64,000 nucleotides of DNA from Alphaproteobacteria bacterium (GTDB taxonomy: Bacteria > Pseudomonadota > Alphaproteobacteria > Reyranellales > Reyranellaceae). Position 1 is the first letter of the stretch. The number at the start of each line of letters is the position of its first letter. Both the position numbers and the translations under genes were made by a program. Of this stretch, positions 39,750 through 47,697 are shown piece by piece. The DNA is taken from assembly GCA_019635875.1 (NCBI GenBank), contig JAHBYP010000007.1, positions 124,001 through 188,000 on the forward strand, in the 5' to 3' direction. A model generated the notes under the pieces. The model searched no databases and had not been told where the DNA came from. It saw nothing but the letters and a program-made list of their open reading frames with translations.

Positions 39750-41930
39750 GTGATCGTGGTCCTGATCGTTCTCCTCGTCGTGTGGAGCGCCGCGGCGCAG
39801 GCCCAGACGGCGGCCACGCGCGGCGGCGGTGAGACGCTGGTGCTGGCCAACGAGGTGATCCGCGAGGCGGGCGGCCGCCGGCTGATCGCGCGCGGCCTGG
39901 TCGAAGTGCGCCGCGGGACACGCTCGATCATGGCTGACGAGGTCATCTATGACTCCGCCAGCGACAGGCTGCGCGCCGTCGGCAACGTCGCGGTGGTCGA
40001 GGACAATGGCGACGTGGTGTTCTTCGCCGAGGTCGATGTCGACGCCGCCTTCACCGACGGCGCCGGGCGCGACATCCGCATGGTGCTCAGGCGCAGCTGG
40101 CGGGTGCGCGCCAGCGATGGCCGGCTGAGCACGAAGGAAGGCCGCCAGTTCACCCTGCAGCACGCCCAGGCCACGCCCTGCGAGGAATGCGCGAGGAATC
40201 CCGAACGTCCGCCGATATGGCGCATCACGGCGCGCCGCGTCGTGGTCGACGATGCCTCGAAGGATTTCATCTACAGCAACGCGGCGATGGAGATCTTCGG
40301 CGTCCCGGTGCTCTACACGCCGTATTTCACCCATCCGGCGCCCGATGTGCGCCGACGCAGCGGCCTGGTGTCGTTCGATGTCGGCCGCAGCGTGTCGCGC
40401 GGGTTCTACGCCCAGCCGCAATACTTCATCGCCTTCGGCGACAGCGCCGATCTCTCGCTGCGCCCGCGGCTCTATGTCCAGCGTCCGGCGCGTCCGATGT
40501 TCGACGTCGAGGCGCGCAAGCGTGGCGACACCTTCGACGTCTCGCTGCGGCCACGATTCGCCTACGACGGCGGCCGGCTGCGCTACCTGCTGCGCGGTGC
40601 GCTGCGCTGGGACATCGACGACAACTGGCGCGCGCTGGCCGACGCCGACTACTCCGGCGACCGTGCCTTCCACGAGGATTTCGGCATCGACCGCGCCGCC
40701 TCCAGCCGCTCGGTGGCGGCGGTCGAACGTTTCGCCGCGCAGTCCTTCCTTCAGTTCCGCGCCGCGCACTACCAGGACCTGCACTTCGACGGCTTCGCCG
40801 GTCACGTGCCCAACGCCGGATTCCACGCGCTCGCGCATCAGCGCATCCCGCTGCTGGTGCTGGGCGGCACGCTGGAGACGCGCACGCTTCTGCGCCAGAC
40901 GCTGCGCGAGCACGGGCCCTCGACCAGCAGCGCGATCCAGACGGTGGAGTGGCAGCGCCGCGCGCTGATCGGCGGCGGCCAGGTCGTGGGCTTCGGCGGG
41001 CAGCTCATGGGCCGGCTCGATCGCACCACATCGGGACCGGCGGATATCGTCGACCCGCTGTCGAACGGACTGCCGACGGTCGCGCGCAGCTGGGGATCGG
41101 GCGACGCGACCGGCTGGCTCGAGTGGTCATATCCCTTCGTCGCGCCGGTGGGCACGAGCGGCTCGTGGGTCATCGAGCCCAGGGCGCTGCTGATCGGCTC
41201 GGGCAGGATCGCCGGCACGCGGCCGACCCTGAACGAGGATTCGCGCAGCCTGGAGATGGATTTCAGCTCGATCTTCTCGCTGGGCCGCCACACCGGCTTC
41301 GATCGGCGCGAAAGCGGCCTGCGCGTGGTCTACGGCTTGCGCTCCACACTGGGCTTCGCGTCGGGCGAATCGCTGACGGTCGAGGCTGGCCAGCTGCGCT
41401 ATCTCCTGGGCACCGACAATTTCGGCGGCCGACTGCGCGCGCCCGGCGACAAGGCCTCCGACTGGGTCGTGGGCGTGCGCGGCGATTTCGGCTATCCGCT
41501 GTCGCTCGACATGTACGGCCGCTTCGACGCGCGCGATCTTGGCGTCGTGCAGGCCTATGTCGCGCCGACCTTGCGCCATCGTCTCTTCGGTCGCGATGCC
41601 AGTCTGACGGTGGGCTATGCGCATGAGGGCCCGGCCAGCCCGCTTGGCCGTTATCCCGGCGTGCCGCCGCCGCGCGACTCCGTCATCGCCTACATGCGTG
41701 CCCCGATCGGCGAGTACTGGACGATCGAGGCGGGCATGCGCTTCGACATCACGCGTCGCAACTTCACCGACTACCAGGCCGGGATCACCTACGAGGACGA
41801 ATGCTTCCTGATCCGCGTGCTGGGCCAGCGCGGCATCTACTTCGCCGGCATCGGCACCGAAGCCGCCGCGCGCGTGCTCGTGCAGGTGACCTTCAAGCAG
41901 CTCACAACCCTGAGCTTCCAGACGAACTGA
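39750..41930 (+). CDS. lptD: LPS-assembly protein LptD-like outer membrane protein, start uncertain
   Basis: About 726 residues from a GTG. A signal-like segment (VVLIVLLVVWSAAAQA) leads to an OstA/LptA-like jelly-roll domain (VIREAGGRRLIARGLVEVRRG, ADEVIYDSASDRLRAVGNVAVVEDNGD). A CxxC is at about 143-146 (TPCEECARNP), then RPPIWRITA, and a large Tyr/Arg-rich beta barrel; one more Cys is near the C-terminus (YEDECFLI, about 685). LptD inserts lipopolysaccharide into the outer leaflet with LptE. No ATG is available; GTG at 39750 gives no basic n-region, while codons upstream (LRRLY) would. No SurA, PdxA or KsgA gene is beside it, so this could be a second, specialised copy. Confidence 0.78.
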   Translation: MIVVLIVLLVVWSAAAQAQTAATRGGGETLVLANEVIREAGGRRLIARGLVEVRRGTRSIMADEVIYDSASDRLRAVGNVAVVEDNGDVVFFAEVDVDAAFTDGAGRDIRMVLRRSWRVRASDGRLSTKEGRQFTLQHAQATPCEECARNPERPPIWRITARRVVVDDASKDFIYSNAAMEIFGVPVLYTPYFTHPAPDVRRRSGLVSFDVGRSVSRGFYAQPQYFIAFGDSADLSLRPRLYVQRPARPMFDVEARKRGDTFDVSLRPRFAYDGGRLRYLLRGALRWDIDDNWRALADADYSGDRAFHEDFGIDRAASSRSVAAVERFAAQSFLQFRAAHYQDLHFDGFAGHVPNAGFHALAHQRIPLLVLGGTLETRTLLRQTLREHGPSTSSAIQTVEWQRRALIGGGQVVGFGGQLMGRLDRTTSGPADIVDPLSNGLPTVARSWGSGDATGWLEWSYPFVAPVGTSGSWVIEPRALLIGSGRIAGTRPTLNEDSRSLEMDFSSIFSLGRHTGFDRRESGLRVVYGLRSTLGFASGESLTVEAGQLRYLLGTDNFGGRLRAPGDKASDWVVGVRGDFGYPLSLDMYGRFDARDLGVVQAYVAPTLRHRLFGRDASLTVGYAHEGPASPLGRYPGVPPPRDSVIAYMRAPIGEYWTIEAGMRFDITRRNFTDYQAGITYEDECFLIRVLGQRGIYFAGIGTEAAARVLVQVTFKQLTTLSFQTN

Positions 41931-41939
41931 CAGCGAAGC

Positions 41940-42008
41940 TGTCATCCCGAGCGCAGCGCGGGGATCCTTCCGCCGACAAAAGATCCCTCGCGCCGCTCGG
42001 GATGACAG
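41940..42008. repeat. Repeat family B copy 5
   Basis: TGTCATCCCGAGCGCAGCGCGG paired with TCGCGCCGCTCGGGATGACAG around an AT-rich centre, between convergent genes lptD and nadX. Confidence 0.9.
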
Positions 42009-42015
42009 AACTGCC

Positions 42016-42813
42016 TCACGCCCCCACCACCAGCGTCGAGGCGAGCTGGCGCACCGTCTTGACCAGCGCCATGGCGACGATGCGGCCGGTCTTGCGGTTC
42101 TCGGCGCTGACGGCGACGTCCTCCATGAACCTGAAGCGGCCGAAGGCGCCGGCGGCCTCGACCTCGACGACATGCGTGGCGATGGTCGGATCGGCGACGA
42201 TCACCACGCGCGTGCGGTCCAGGCCGATGCCGGCCAGCGCCACGGCGGCGGAGATGTTGACATTCTGCGGATAGAGCCGCGCGCCCTCGCGCACCGGCCC
42301 GTCGAACACGACATGCGGCTGGGTCAGCGAATCGAGGTCGACGAGATCCTGCGCCGCCGTGCCCCTCCACGCCGAGGGATCCTTGCGCACCGTCACCGTC
42401 ACCGAATCGAGCCCGCCCACCGCCGCGGCCGAGAGGATGTCGATGGCGCCAATGCCGGCGGAGGGCAGGATCAGCCGCTTGCCGTTGTGCCGCGCCGCCG
42501 CCAGCACGCGCTCGTACAGCACGGTGTCGGTGAAGGCGCCGACCGAGGTCACCAGCAGGTCCATGCCGTTCTCCAGCACGCGCTCGGCATGGTTCCGTAC
42601 CGCGTCGTGGCCGGCACACTCGACCACGACGTCCATGGCGTAGTCGAAGAAGCGGTCGGGATCGTGCGTGATGTCGGGCCGGCTGGTGATCTCCTGGCGC
42701 GGCCGGCGCACCATAGCGGCGCGCAACTCGACGCCCTCGATGCGCCCGGCCGCCATCGCCTCGCGCACATGCAGGCCGATGGCGCCATACCCGATCAGTC
42801 CGAGACGCAGCAT
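42016..42813 (-). CDS. nadX: Aspartate dehydrogenase
   Basis: 265 residues. An N-terminal Rossmann motif (LIGYGAIGLHV) is followed by VVVECAGHDAVRNHAERVL, a GAFTDTVLYERVLAAARHNG segment, SAGIGAIDILSAA and LYPQNVNISAAVALAGIGLDRT, all typical of NadX. It converts L-aspartate to iminoaspartate, which can feed NAD synthesis or aspartate breakdown. Neither nadA nor nadC is nearby, so a catabolic role is possible. AGAGGA precedes the ATG; it is divergent from gnd. Confidence 0.87.
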   Translation of the reverse strand: MLRLGLIGYGAIGLHVREAMAAGRIEGVELRAAMVRRPRQEITSRPDITHDPDRFFDYAMDVVVECAGHDAVRNHAERVLENGMDLLVTSVGAFTDTVLYERVLAAARHNGKRLILPSAGIGAIDILSAAAVGGLDSVTVTVRKDPSAWRGTAAQDLVDLDSLTQPHVVFDGPVREGARLYPQNVNISAAVALAGIGLDRTRVVIVADPTIATHVVEVEAAGAFGRFRFMEDVAVSAENRKTGRIVAMALVKTVRQLASTLVVGA

Positions 42814-42834
42814 AAGGTGGTCCTCTTTTCATTG

Positions 42835-42852
42835 CCTTCCCCCGGGGGAAGG
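42835..42852. repeat. Half copy of repeat family A
   Basis: Perfect 18-bp palindrome CCTTCCCCCGGGGGAAGG, equal to one terminal hairpin of a family A cassette, in the nadX/gnd divergent gap. Confidence 0.85.
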
Positions 42853-42902
42853 TAGCGGCGAAGGCTTTACCGAGCCGTCTTCCACACGCTATCACGGCTT
42901 CC

Positions 42903-44333
42903 ATGCGATCGTCGGCATTGGGCCTGATGGGCCTCGGCGTCATGGGCGCCAATCTCGCGCGTAACCTCGCCCGCAACGGTGCGCGGCTTGCGCTATTCGA
43001 CACCGCCCAAGGCGTGGCCGCGCCGCTGGCCAAGGACATCGGCGATGGCGCCGTCGGCGCCGATGATATCGCCGGCCTGATCGCCGCGCTGCCGGCACCG
43101 CGCAGCATCATGCTGATGGTGCCCGCCGGCCAGCCGGTCGACGACGCGCTCGAGGCGCTGCATCCCCACCTCGGCGCCGGCGACATCGTCATCGACGGCG
43201 GCAACTCCTTCTATCGCGACACCCAGCGCCGGCAGATCGAGCTCGCGCGCCAGGGTGTGCACGTGCTGGGCTTCGGCGTCTCCGGCGGCGCCGAAGGCGC
43301 GCTCAAGGGCCCGGCGATCATGGCCGGCGGCGAGACCGCCGCCGTCGCCTCCGTGGCGCCGCTGTTCGAGGCGATTGCCGCGGAGGCGCCCGACGGCTCG
43401 GCCTGCTTCGCGCGCGTCGGGTCGGGCGCGGCCGGCCATTTCGTCAAGGCCGTACACAACGGCATCGAATACGCCCACATGCAGCTGATCGCCGAGACCT
43501 GGCATCTGCTGCGCCGCATGGTCGGCATGAGCCACGGCGAGGCGCGCACCATCTTCGCACGCTGGGCCGAGGGCGAGCTGTCGTCCTTCCTGATGGAATG
43601 CGCCGTGCAGGTGCTCGACACGCGCGACCCCGACAGCGGCGCGCCGATGATCGAGCGCATCGTCGACACCGCCGAGCAGAAGGGCACCGGCCAGTGGACC
43701 GCCAATGCTGCGCTGGCCTATGGCGTGGCCGCGCCGACCCTGGCCGAGGCGGTGCACGCGCGCTGCCTCTCGGCGCTGAAGAGCGATCGCCTCGCCAACG
43801 AGACCGCGCTCGGCCCGCCGACCATGGCCTTTGCCGGCGACCGCATGGCGCTGACCGCCGCCCTGGGCCGCGCACTGCTGGCGGCCAACATCGCCGTGCT
43901 GGCGCAGGGCTTCGCGCTGATGCGCGCGGCCGACCAGGAGGAGGGCTGGGGCATCCATCTCGCCACCGTGGCGCGGGTCTGGCGCGGCGGCTGCATCGTG
44001 CGCTCCGAGCTGCTCGAGCCGATCGCCGAGGCCTGTGCCAGCCTGCCTGCGGGCACCAATCTGCTGCGCGCGCCGGCGTTGTGGCGCATGGTCAGCGCCG
44101 GCGACGCCTCGTGGCGCCAGGTGGTGGTGACGGCGATCGCCCATGGCGTGCCGGTGCCGGCCTTCGCCTCGTCGCTCTCCTATGTCGACGCCTTGCGTAC
44201 CGGCCGGCTGTGGGCCGACATGATCGCCGCCCAGCGCGATGTCTTTGGCCAGCACGGCTTCACCCGTCTCGACAAGCCGGGCCGTCATCACGCCGAGTGG
44301 GCGCCCTACGCCGGCGACGAACACAAGGGATGA
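42903..44333 (+). CDS. gnd: 6-phosphogluconate dehydrogenase, decarboxylating
   Basis: 476 residues. NADP-binding GLGVMGANLARNLARNG at the N-terminus; DGGNSFYRD; the substrate motif GVSGGAEGALKGPAIMAGG; the catalytic KAVHNGIEYAHMQLIAE with Lys and His; and a C-terminal helix domain. The enzyme makes ribulose-5-phosphate, CO2 and NADPH. It overlaps gntK by ATGA, giving a gluconate-to-pentose route: gluconate, 6-phosphogluconate, ribulose 5-phosphate. No transporter for gluconate is adjacent. The ATG lacks a clear ribosome site, but the family start position fits. Confidence 0.93.
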   Translation: MRSSALGLMGLGVMGANLARNLARNGARLALFDTAQGVAAPLAKDIGDGAVGADDIAGLIAALPAPRSIMLMVPAGQPVDDALEALHPHLGAGDIVIDGGNSFYRDTQRRQIELARQGVHVLGFGVSGGAEGALKGPAIMAGGETAAVASVAPLFEAIAAEAPDGSACFARVGSGAAGHFVKAVHNGIEYAHMQLIAETWHLLRRMVGMSHGEARTIFARWAEGELSSFLMECAVQVLDTRDPDSGAPMIERIVDTAEQKGTGQWTANAALAYGVAAPTLAEAVHARCLSALKSDRLANETALGPPTMAFAGDRMALTAALGRALLAANIAVLAQGFALMRAADQEEGWGIHLATVARVWRGGCIVRSELLEPIAEACASLPAGTNLLRAPALWRMVSAGDASWRQVVVTAIAHGVPVPAFASSLSYVDALRTGRLWADMIAAQRDVFGQHGFTRLDKPGRHHAEWAPYAGDEHKG

Positions 44334-44827
44334 CTGTCTACGTCGTGATGGGCGTGTCCGGCTGCGGCAAGTCGACGGTCGGCAAGCTGATCGCCGAAAC
44401 ACTGGGTGCGCAATACGCCGAAGGTGACTCGTTTCATCCGCCACAGAACGTCGAGAAGATGCGCAGCGGCCAGCCGCTCGACGACGACGATCGCGCGCCC
44501 TGGCTGGCGGCGATGGCGGCGGCGATCGGCGACTGGAACACGAAGGGCGAAACCGTCGTGCTCGCCTGCTCGGCGCTGAAGCGCCGCTATCGCGACGTGC
44601 TGCGCAGCGGCGGCGAGGTGCGCTTCATCCATCTCGCCGGCGAGAAGGCGCTGATCGCCTCGCGGCTGGCGGCGCGCAAGGGCCACTACATGCCGCCGAC
44701 CCTGCTCGACAGCCAGTTCGCCGCCCTCGAACCGCCGGGCGACGACGAGGCGATCACCATCGGCATCGACGCGCCGGCCGAAACCATCGCGGCAAGGGCG
44801 CTCCACAGGCTGTCATCCCGAGCGTAG
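44330..44827 (+). CDS. gntK: Gluconokinase
   Basis: 165 residues. P-loop GVSGCGKST near the N-terminus; the substrate-lid GDSFHPPQNVEKMRSGQPLDDDDRAPWL; CSALKRRYRDVLR; RKGHYMPPTLLDSQFAALE. It phosphorylates gluconate with ATP, supplying Gnd. Its start overlaps the gnd stop (ATGA). The last few codons and the TAG stop lie inside a family B repeat, so the repeat has replaced or truncated the original C-terminus without harming the fold. Read as functional. Confidence 0.92.
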   Translation: MTVYVVMGVSGCGKSTVGKLIAETLGAQYAEGDSFHPPQNVEKMRSGQPLDDDDRAPWLAAMAAAIGDWNTKGETVVLACSALKRRYRDVLRSGGEVRFIHLAGEKALIASRLAARKGHYMPPTLLDSQFAALEPPGDDEAITIGIDAPAETIAARALHRLSSRA

Positions 44828-44872
44828 CGAGGGATCCAGGCAAAGCCGTAGATCGCTACGCTCGGGATGACA
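44811..44872. repeat. Repeat family B copy 6, overlapping the gntK 3' end
   Basis: TGTCATCCCGAGCGTAGCGA and its complement TCGCTACGCTCGGGATGACA flank a short centre. The variant TAG inside the left arm is the gntK stop codon (44825-44827). Confidence 0.9.
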
Positions 44873-46045
44873 TCAGCGGCTCGCCAACCCGCGCGCCAGG
44901 CTCCAGCGGTGGACTTCCGACGGGCCGTCGTAGATGCGGAAGGCGCGGATCTCGCGGAAGATGCGTTCGACCGGCGTGTCGCCGGTGACGCCCAGCCCGC
45001 CCAGCACCTGCACGCAGCGGTCGGCGACGCGGAACAGCGCCTCGGACACCGCGACCTTGGATACGCTCGACTCGAAGCGCGCGTCGCGGCCCTGATCGAG
45101 CACCCAGGCGCAATGCCAGATCGCCAGCCGCGCCATGTGCAGGTCGATCAGGTTGTCGGCGAGCTGGAAGCCGACGCCCTCGTGCTCGATCAATGTCTTG
45201 CCGAAGGCCTTGCGGCGATTCGCGTACTCCACCGCGATGTCGTGCGCGCGCCGCGCCGCGCCCAGCCAGCGCATGCAGTGCGTCAGCCGCGCCGGCGCCA
45301 GGCGCACCTGGGCGTAGCGGAAGCCGCGGCCGACCTCGCCCATCACGTCGTCCCTGTGCACGCGCAGATTCTCGAAGCGGATCACGGCGTGGCCGCCGGT
45401 CATCGACTCCTCGATGGTGTCGATCACCCGCTCGGTGACGATCGCCTTGTTGGGCAGGTCGGCCATGAACATGGTGGCGCCCTTGTCTGCGCCGTCGATC
45501 AGGGTGCGCGCCATGATGATGATCACGCCGGCGCCGTCGGCGCCGGTGATCAGCCACTTGGTGCCGTTGATCACGAAGTGATCGCCGTCCGGCACCGCCG
45601 TGGTGCTCATCGCCGAGGGATCGGAGCCGGCGCCGGGCGGCGGCTCGGTCATGGCGAAGCAGGAGCGGATGTCGCCATTGGCCAGCGGTTTGAGCCAGCG
45701 CTGCTTGTGCGCCTCGGTGGCCACCGCCTCGAGCATGTGCATGTTGCCCTCGTCGGGCGCCATGCAGTGCATGGCGATCGGGCCGAGCAGCGAGTAACCC
45801 GCCTCCTCGAAGACGATGGCGCGCTCGCGATGGGTCAGGCCCAGCCCGCCATATTCCGCCGAGCATTGCGGCGACAGCAGCCCGGCCTGGCGCGCCAGCG
45901 CATTGAGCTCGCGTCTGAGCTCGTCGCTGGGGCCGTGCGGCGACTGCCGGGGATCCTTCTCGCGCGGGATGATCGAATCGCGGATGAACGCGCGCGAGCG
46001 CTCCTGCAGTTCGCGGTCGCGATCGGTAAAGGCGAAATCGATCAT
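44873..46045 (-). CDS. Acyl-CoA dehydrogenase
   Basis: 390 residues. A normal ACAD layout: N-terminal helices (FAFTDRDRELQERSRAF), the FAD-binding CFAMTEPPPGAGSDPSAM, WLITGADGAG in the middle strands, and the C-terminal FRIYDGPSEVHRWSLAR. The oxidised bond lies alpha-beta to the CoA thioester; the electron acceptor is ETF. The catalytic Glu position cannot be fixed by eye. The strong EPPPGAGSDPSAM variant resembles mid-chain or branched-chain types. It is convergent with gntK and separated from the DUF6880 gene by repeat A6. Confidence 0.9.
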   Translation of the reverse strand: MIDFAFTDRDRELQERSRAFIRDSIIPREKDPRQSPHGPSDELRRELNALARQAGLLSPQCSAEYGGLGLTHRERAIVFEEAGYSLLGPIAMHCMAPDEGNMHMLEAVATEAHKQRWLKPLANGDIRSCFAMTEPPPGAGSDPSAMSTTAVPDGDHFVINGTKWLITGADGAGVIIIMARTLIDGADKGATMFMADLPNKAIVTERVIDTIEESMTGGHAVIRFENLRVHRDDVMGEVGRGFRYAQVRLAPARLTHCMRWLGAARRAHDIAVEYANRRKAFGKTLIEHEGVGFQLADNLIDLHMARLAIWHCAWVLDQGRDARFESSVSKVAVSEALFRVADRCVQVLGGLGVTGDTPVERIFREIRAFRIYDGPSEVHRWSLARGLASR

Positions 46046-46078
46046 GTGCGGGATCTCCTTGAGACCCCCTCATAGTTG

Positions 46079-46200
46079 CCTTCCCCCGGAGGGGGAAGGT
46101 GGCGCGAAGCGCCGGATGGGGGATGCCGAAGGCGGACACCGAGCGAGTTGAGGCATCCCCCTTCCGCCCTTCGGGCACCCTCCCCCTCCCGGGGAAGGTA
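46079..46200. repeat. Repeat family A cassette 6
   Basis: A complete cassette, inner arms GGATGGGGGATGCCGAAG and GAGGCATCCCCC. It lies directly after the ACAD start region and ends 4 bp before the DUF6880 stop. Confidence 0.9.
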
Positions 46201-46203
46201 GGA

Positions 46204-47631
46204 CTAAGCGGAGGTTGTCCGATCCAGTTCGCGGAAGCGCGACCAGAAGGCGTCGCGGCGGGGGTAGCGCAGGCGCAGCTCGTCGACCCAGCCGTCATGC
46301 GTCTCGCCATCGGTTGCCGGCGGAAGATCGCGGACCTCGACCATGGCTCGGGCCAGTGCGGCGTAGTGATGGGCGAAGCCGCTGTCCAGGATGGTGGGCG
46401 CGGCGGCACGGATCAGCGCCACGGCCTGCGCGGGATGGCTTTCGCGCAGGCGCGTCGCGGCGTCGAGCAGCGCATCGGGCGGCACCGGCTTCAGCTCGGC
46501 CAGGCGCGAATCGACCAGCGCCGCCGCGGCATCGAGCGCCGGCCAGGTAACCAGGAAGGCCAGCGCCTCGCCGGCCGAGCGGTGTTGCGCGACCTGCGCC
46601 ACGATGCGCTTTTCGGCGTCGGCATCGGTGAAGTCGGGCAGGCGCTTGAGATAGTCGCGCAGCAGCGGCACCTCGAGCGTGCGCTCGAAGGTCAAGAGCC
46701 GCAGCGCCTGGGCGTCGTCGCGGCGACCCAGCGCCTCCAGCGTCTCCAGCCTGAGCGCGGTGGCGTTGCGCGTGGCGCGCTCGAAGCGCGGGTTGTCGAG
46801 CCAGCTGAGCGCGTCCCCGGCGCGGCCGGCGGCGAGCAGGCGTCGGGCGATCGCCGGCGCGTCGATCTCGGTGGGATGGAACTCGCTTTCGACGGCGATC
46901 AGCGCGTCGACATCGCCCAGCGCATCGGCGATCTGACGCAGGATCTGGCGCAGCACCATGGCGCGCACGCGCGCGTCGTAGTGACGGCCGATGGTGTGCG
47001 CCCAGCGCTGGCCCACCGCCTCGCGCGGCAGCGCGCCGAACGCCGCGCCGATGCGATCGGCCAGCAGCCGCAGGCCGTCCTCGCCCAATGCGCGCTCGTA
47101 GGGGTTGATGTTCATCGCGCGCTCCTGCTCCTGTTCGATGCGGCCGATGACCCACTCGACCACCTCGTTGATGTCGCGCGCCGGATGTTTCGCCCATAAC
47201 CCGGACAGGTCGTCCTCGGCCCGGTCGAAGACGGCGGCGAGGCCCTCCGTGGTGCCGACGAGGCCGAGAACCGTCGGGCCCATGGCGATGAAGCGGCGCA
47301 GCAGGTCGATGGCGCGGCCGGGCAGGGCGGGGGCGACGTCCCCGACGATGATCTCGCGCAGCGCACCGATCTCGTCGCCGACCTCGCGTGCGCGCGCCTC
47401 GCCCAGGCGGGAGCGGCGCGACAGGTGCGACAGCCCGATCAGGCGGCGCTCGATCTGCTCGGCCAGTTCCTCGGCGCCGGCCTCGGCGGCGATTGCCAGC
47501 GCCAGGCGCTCACGGAAGGCGCGGTCGCGCCTGCCCTGGTCCATCAGCAGCGCGGCCAGTCGCGCCGCGCCCAACCGTTCGAGGTTGGCCAGCGTGACTG
47601 AAGTAGTGGAACGGCTCTTGCGTGGCGCCAT
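46204..47631 (-). CDS. DUF6880-like helical-repeat protein
   Basis: 475 residues. A basic, Ser-rich start (MAPRKSRSTTSVTLANLERLGAARLAALL) precedes a long series of alpha-helical hairpins: INEVVEWVIGRIEQEQERAMN, REAVGQRWAHTIGRHYDARVR, LRLETLEALGRRDDAQALRLL. No signal peptide or membrane segment. It resembles the DUF6880 family, which has SWIM/TPR-like helices and no known function; SWIM-type Cys/His ligands are not visible. It is divergent from xdhA by 66 bp. Confidence 0.75.
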   Translation of the reverse strand: MAPRKSRSTTSVTLANLERLGAARLAALLMDQGRRDRAFRERLALAIAAEAGAEELAEQIERRLIGLSHLSRRSRLGEARAREVGDEIGALREIIVGDVAPALPGRAIDLLRRFIAMGPTVLGLVGTTEGLAAVFDRAEDDLSGLWAKHPARDINEVVEWVIGRIEQEQERAMNINPYERALGEDGLRLLADRIGAAFGALPREAVGQRWAHTIGRHYDARVRAMVLRQILRQIADALGDVDALIAVESEFHPTEIDAPAIARRLLAAGRAGDALSWLDNPRFERATRNATALRLETLEALGRRDDAQALRLLTFERTLEVPLLRDYLKRLPDFTDADAEKRIVAQVAQHRSAGEALAFLVTWPALDAAAALVDSRLAELKPVPPDALLDAATRLRESHPAQAVALIRAAAPTILDSGFAHHYAALARAMVEVRDLPPATDGETHDGWVDELRLRYPRRDAFWSRFRELDRTTSA

Positions 47632-47697
47632 GCGGACTCGATTGTGCCATGTCGGCGCGGCGGGACCACCTGTCAACCGCGTGCTAGGGTCGATCGC

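Noticed and set aside
1344..46200. Family A repeats as a CRISPR array
   Set aside because: They are dispersed singly, palindromic, of varied length, and have no regular spacers or cas genes.
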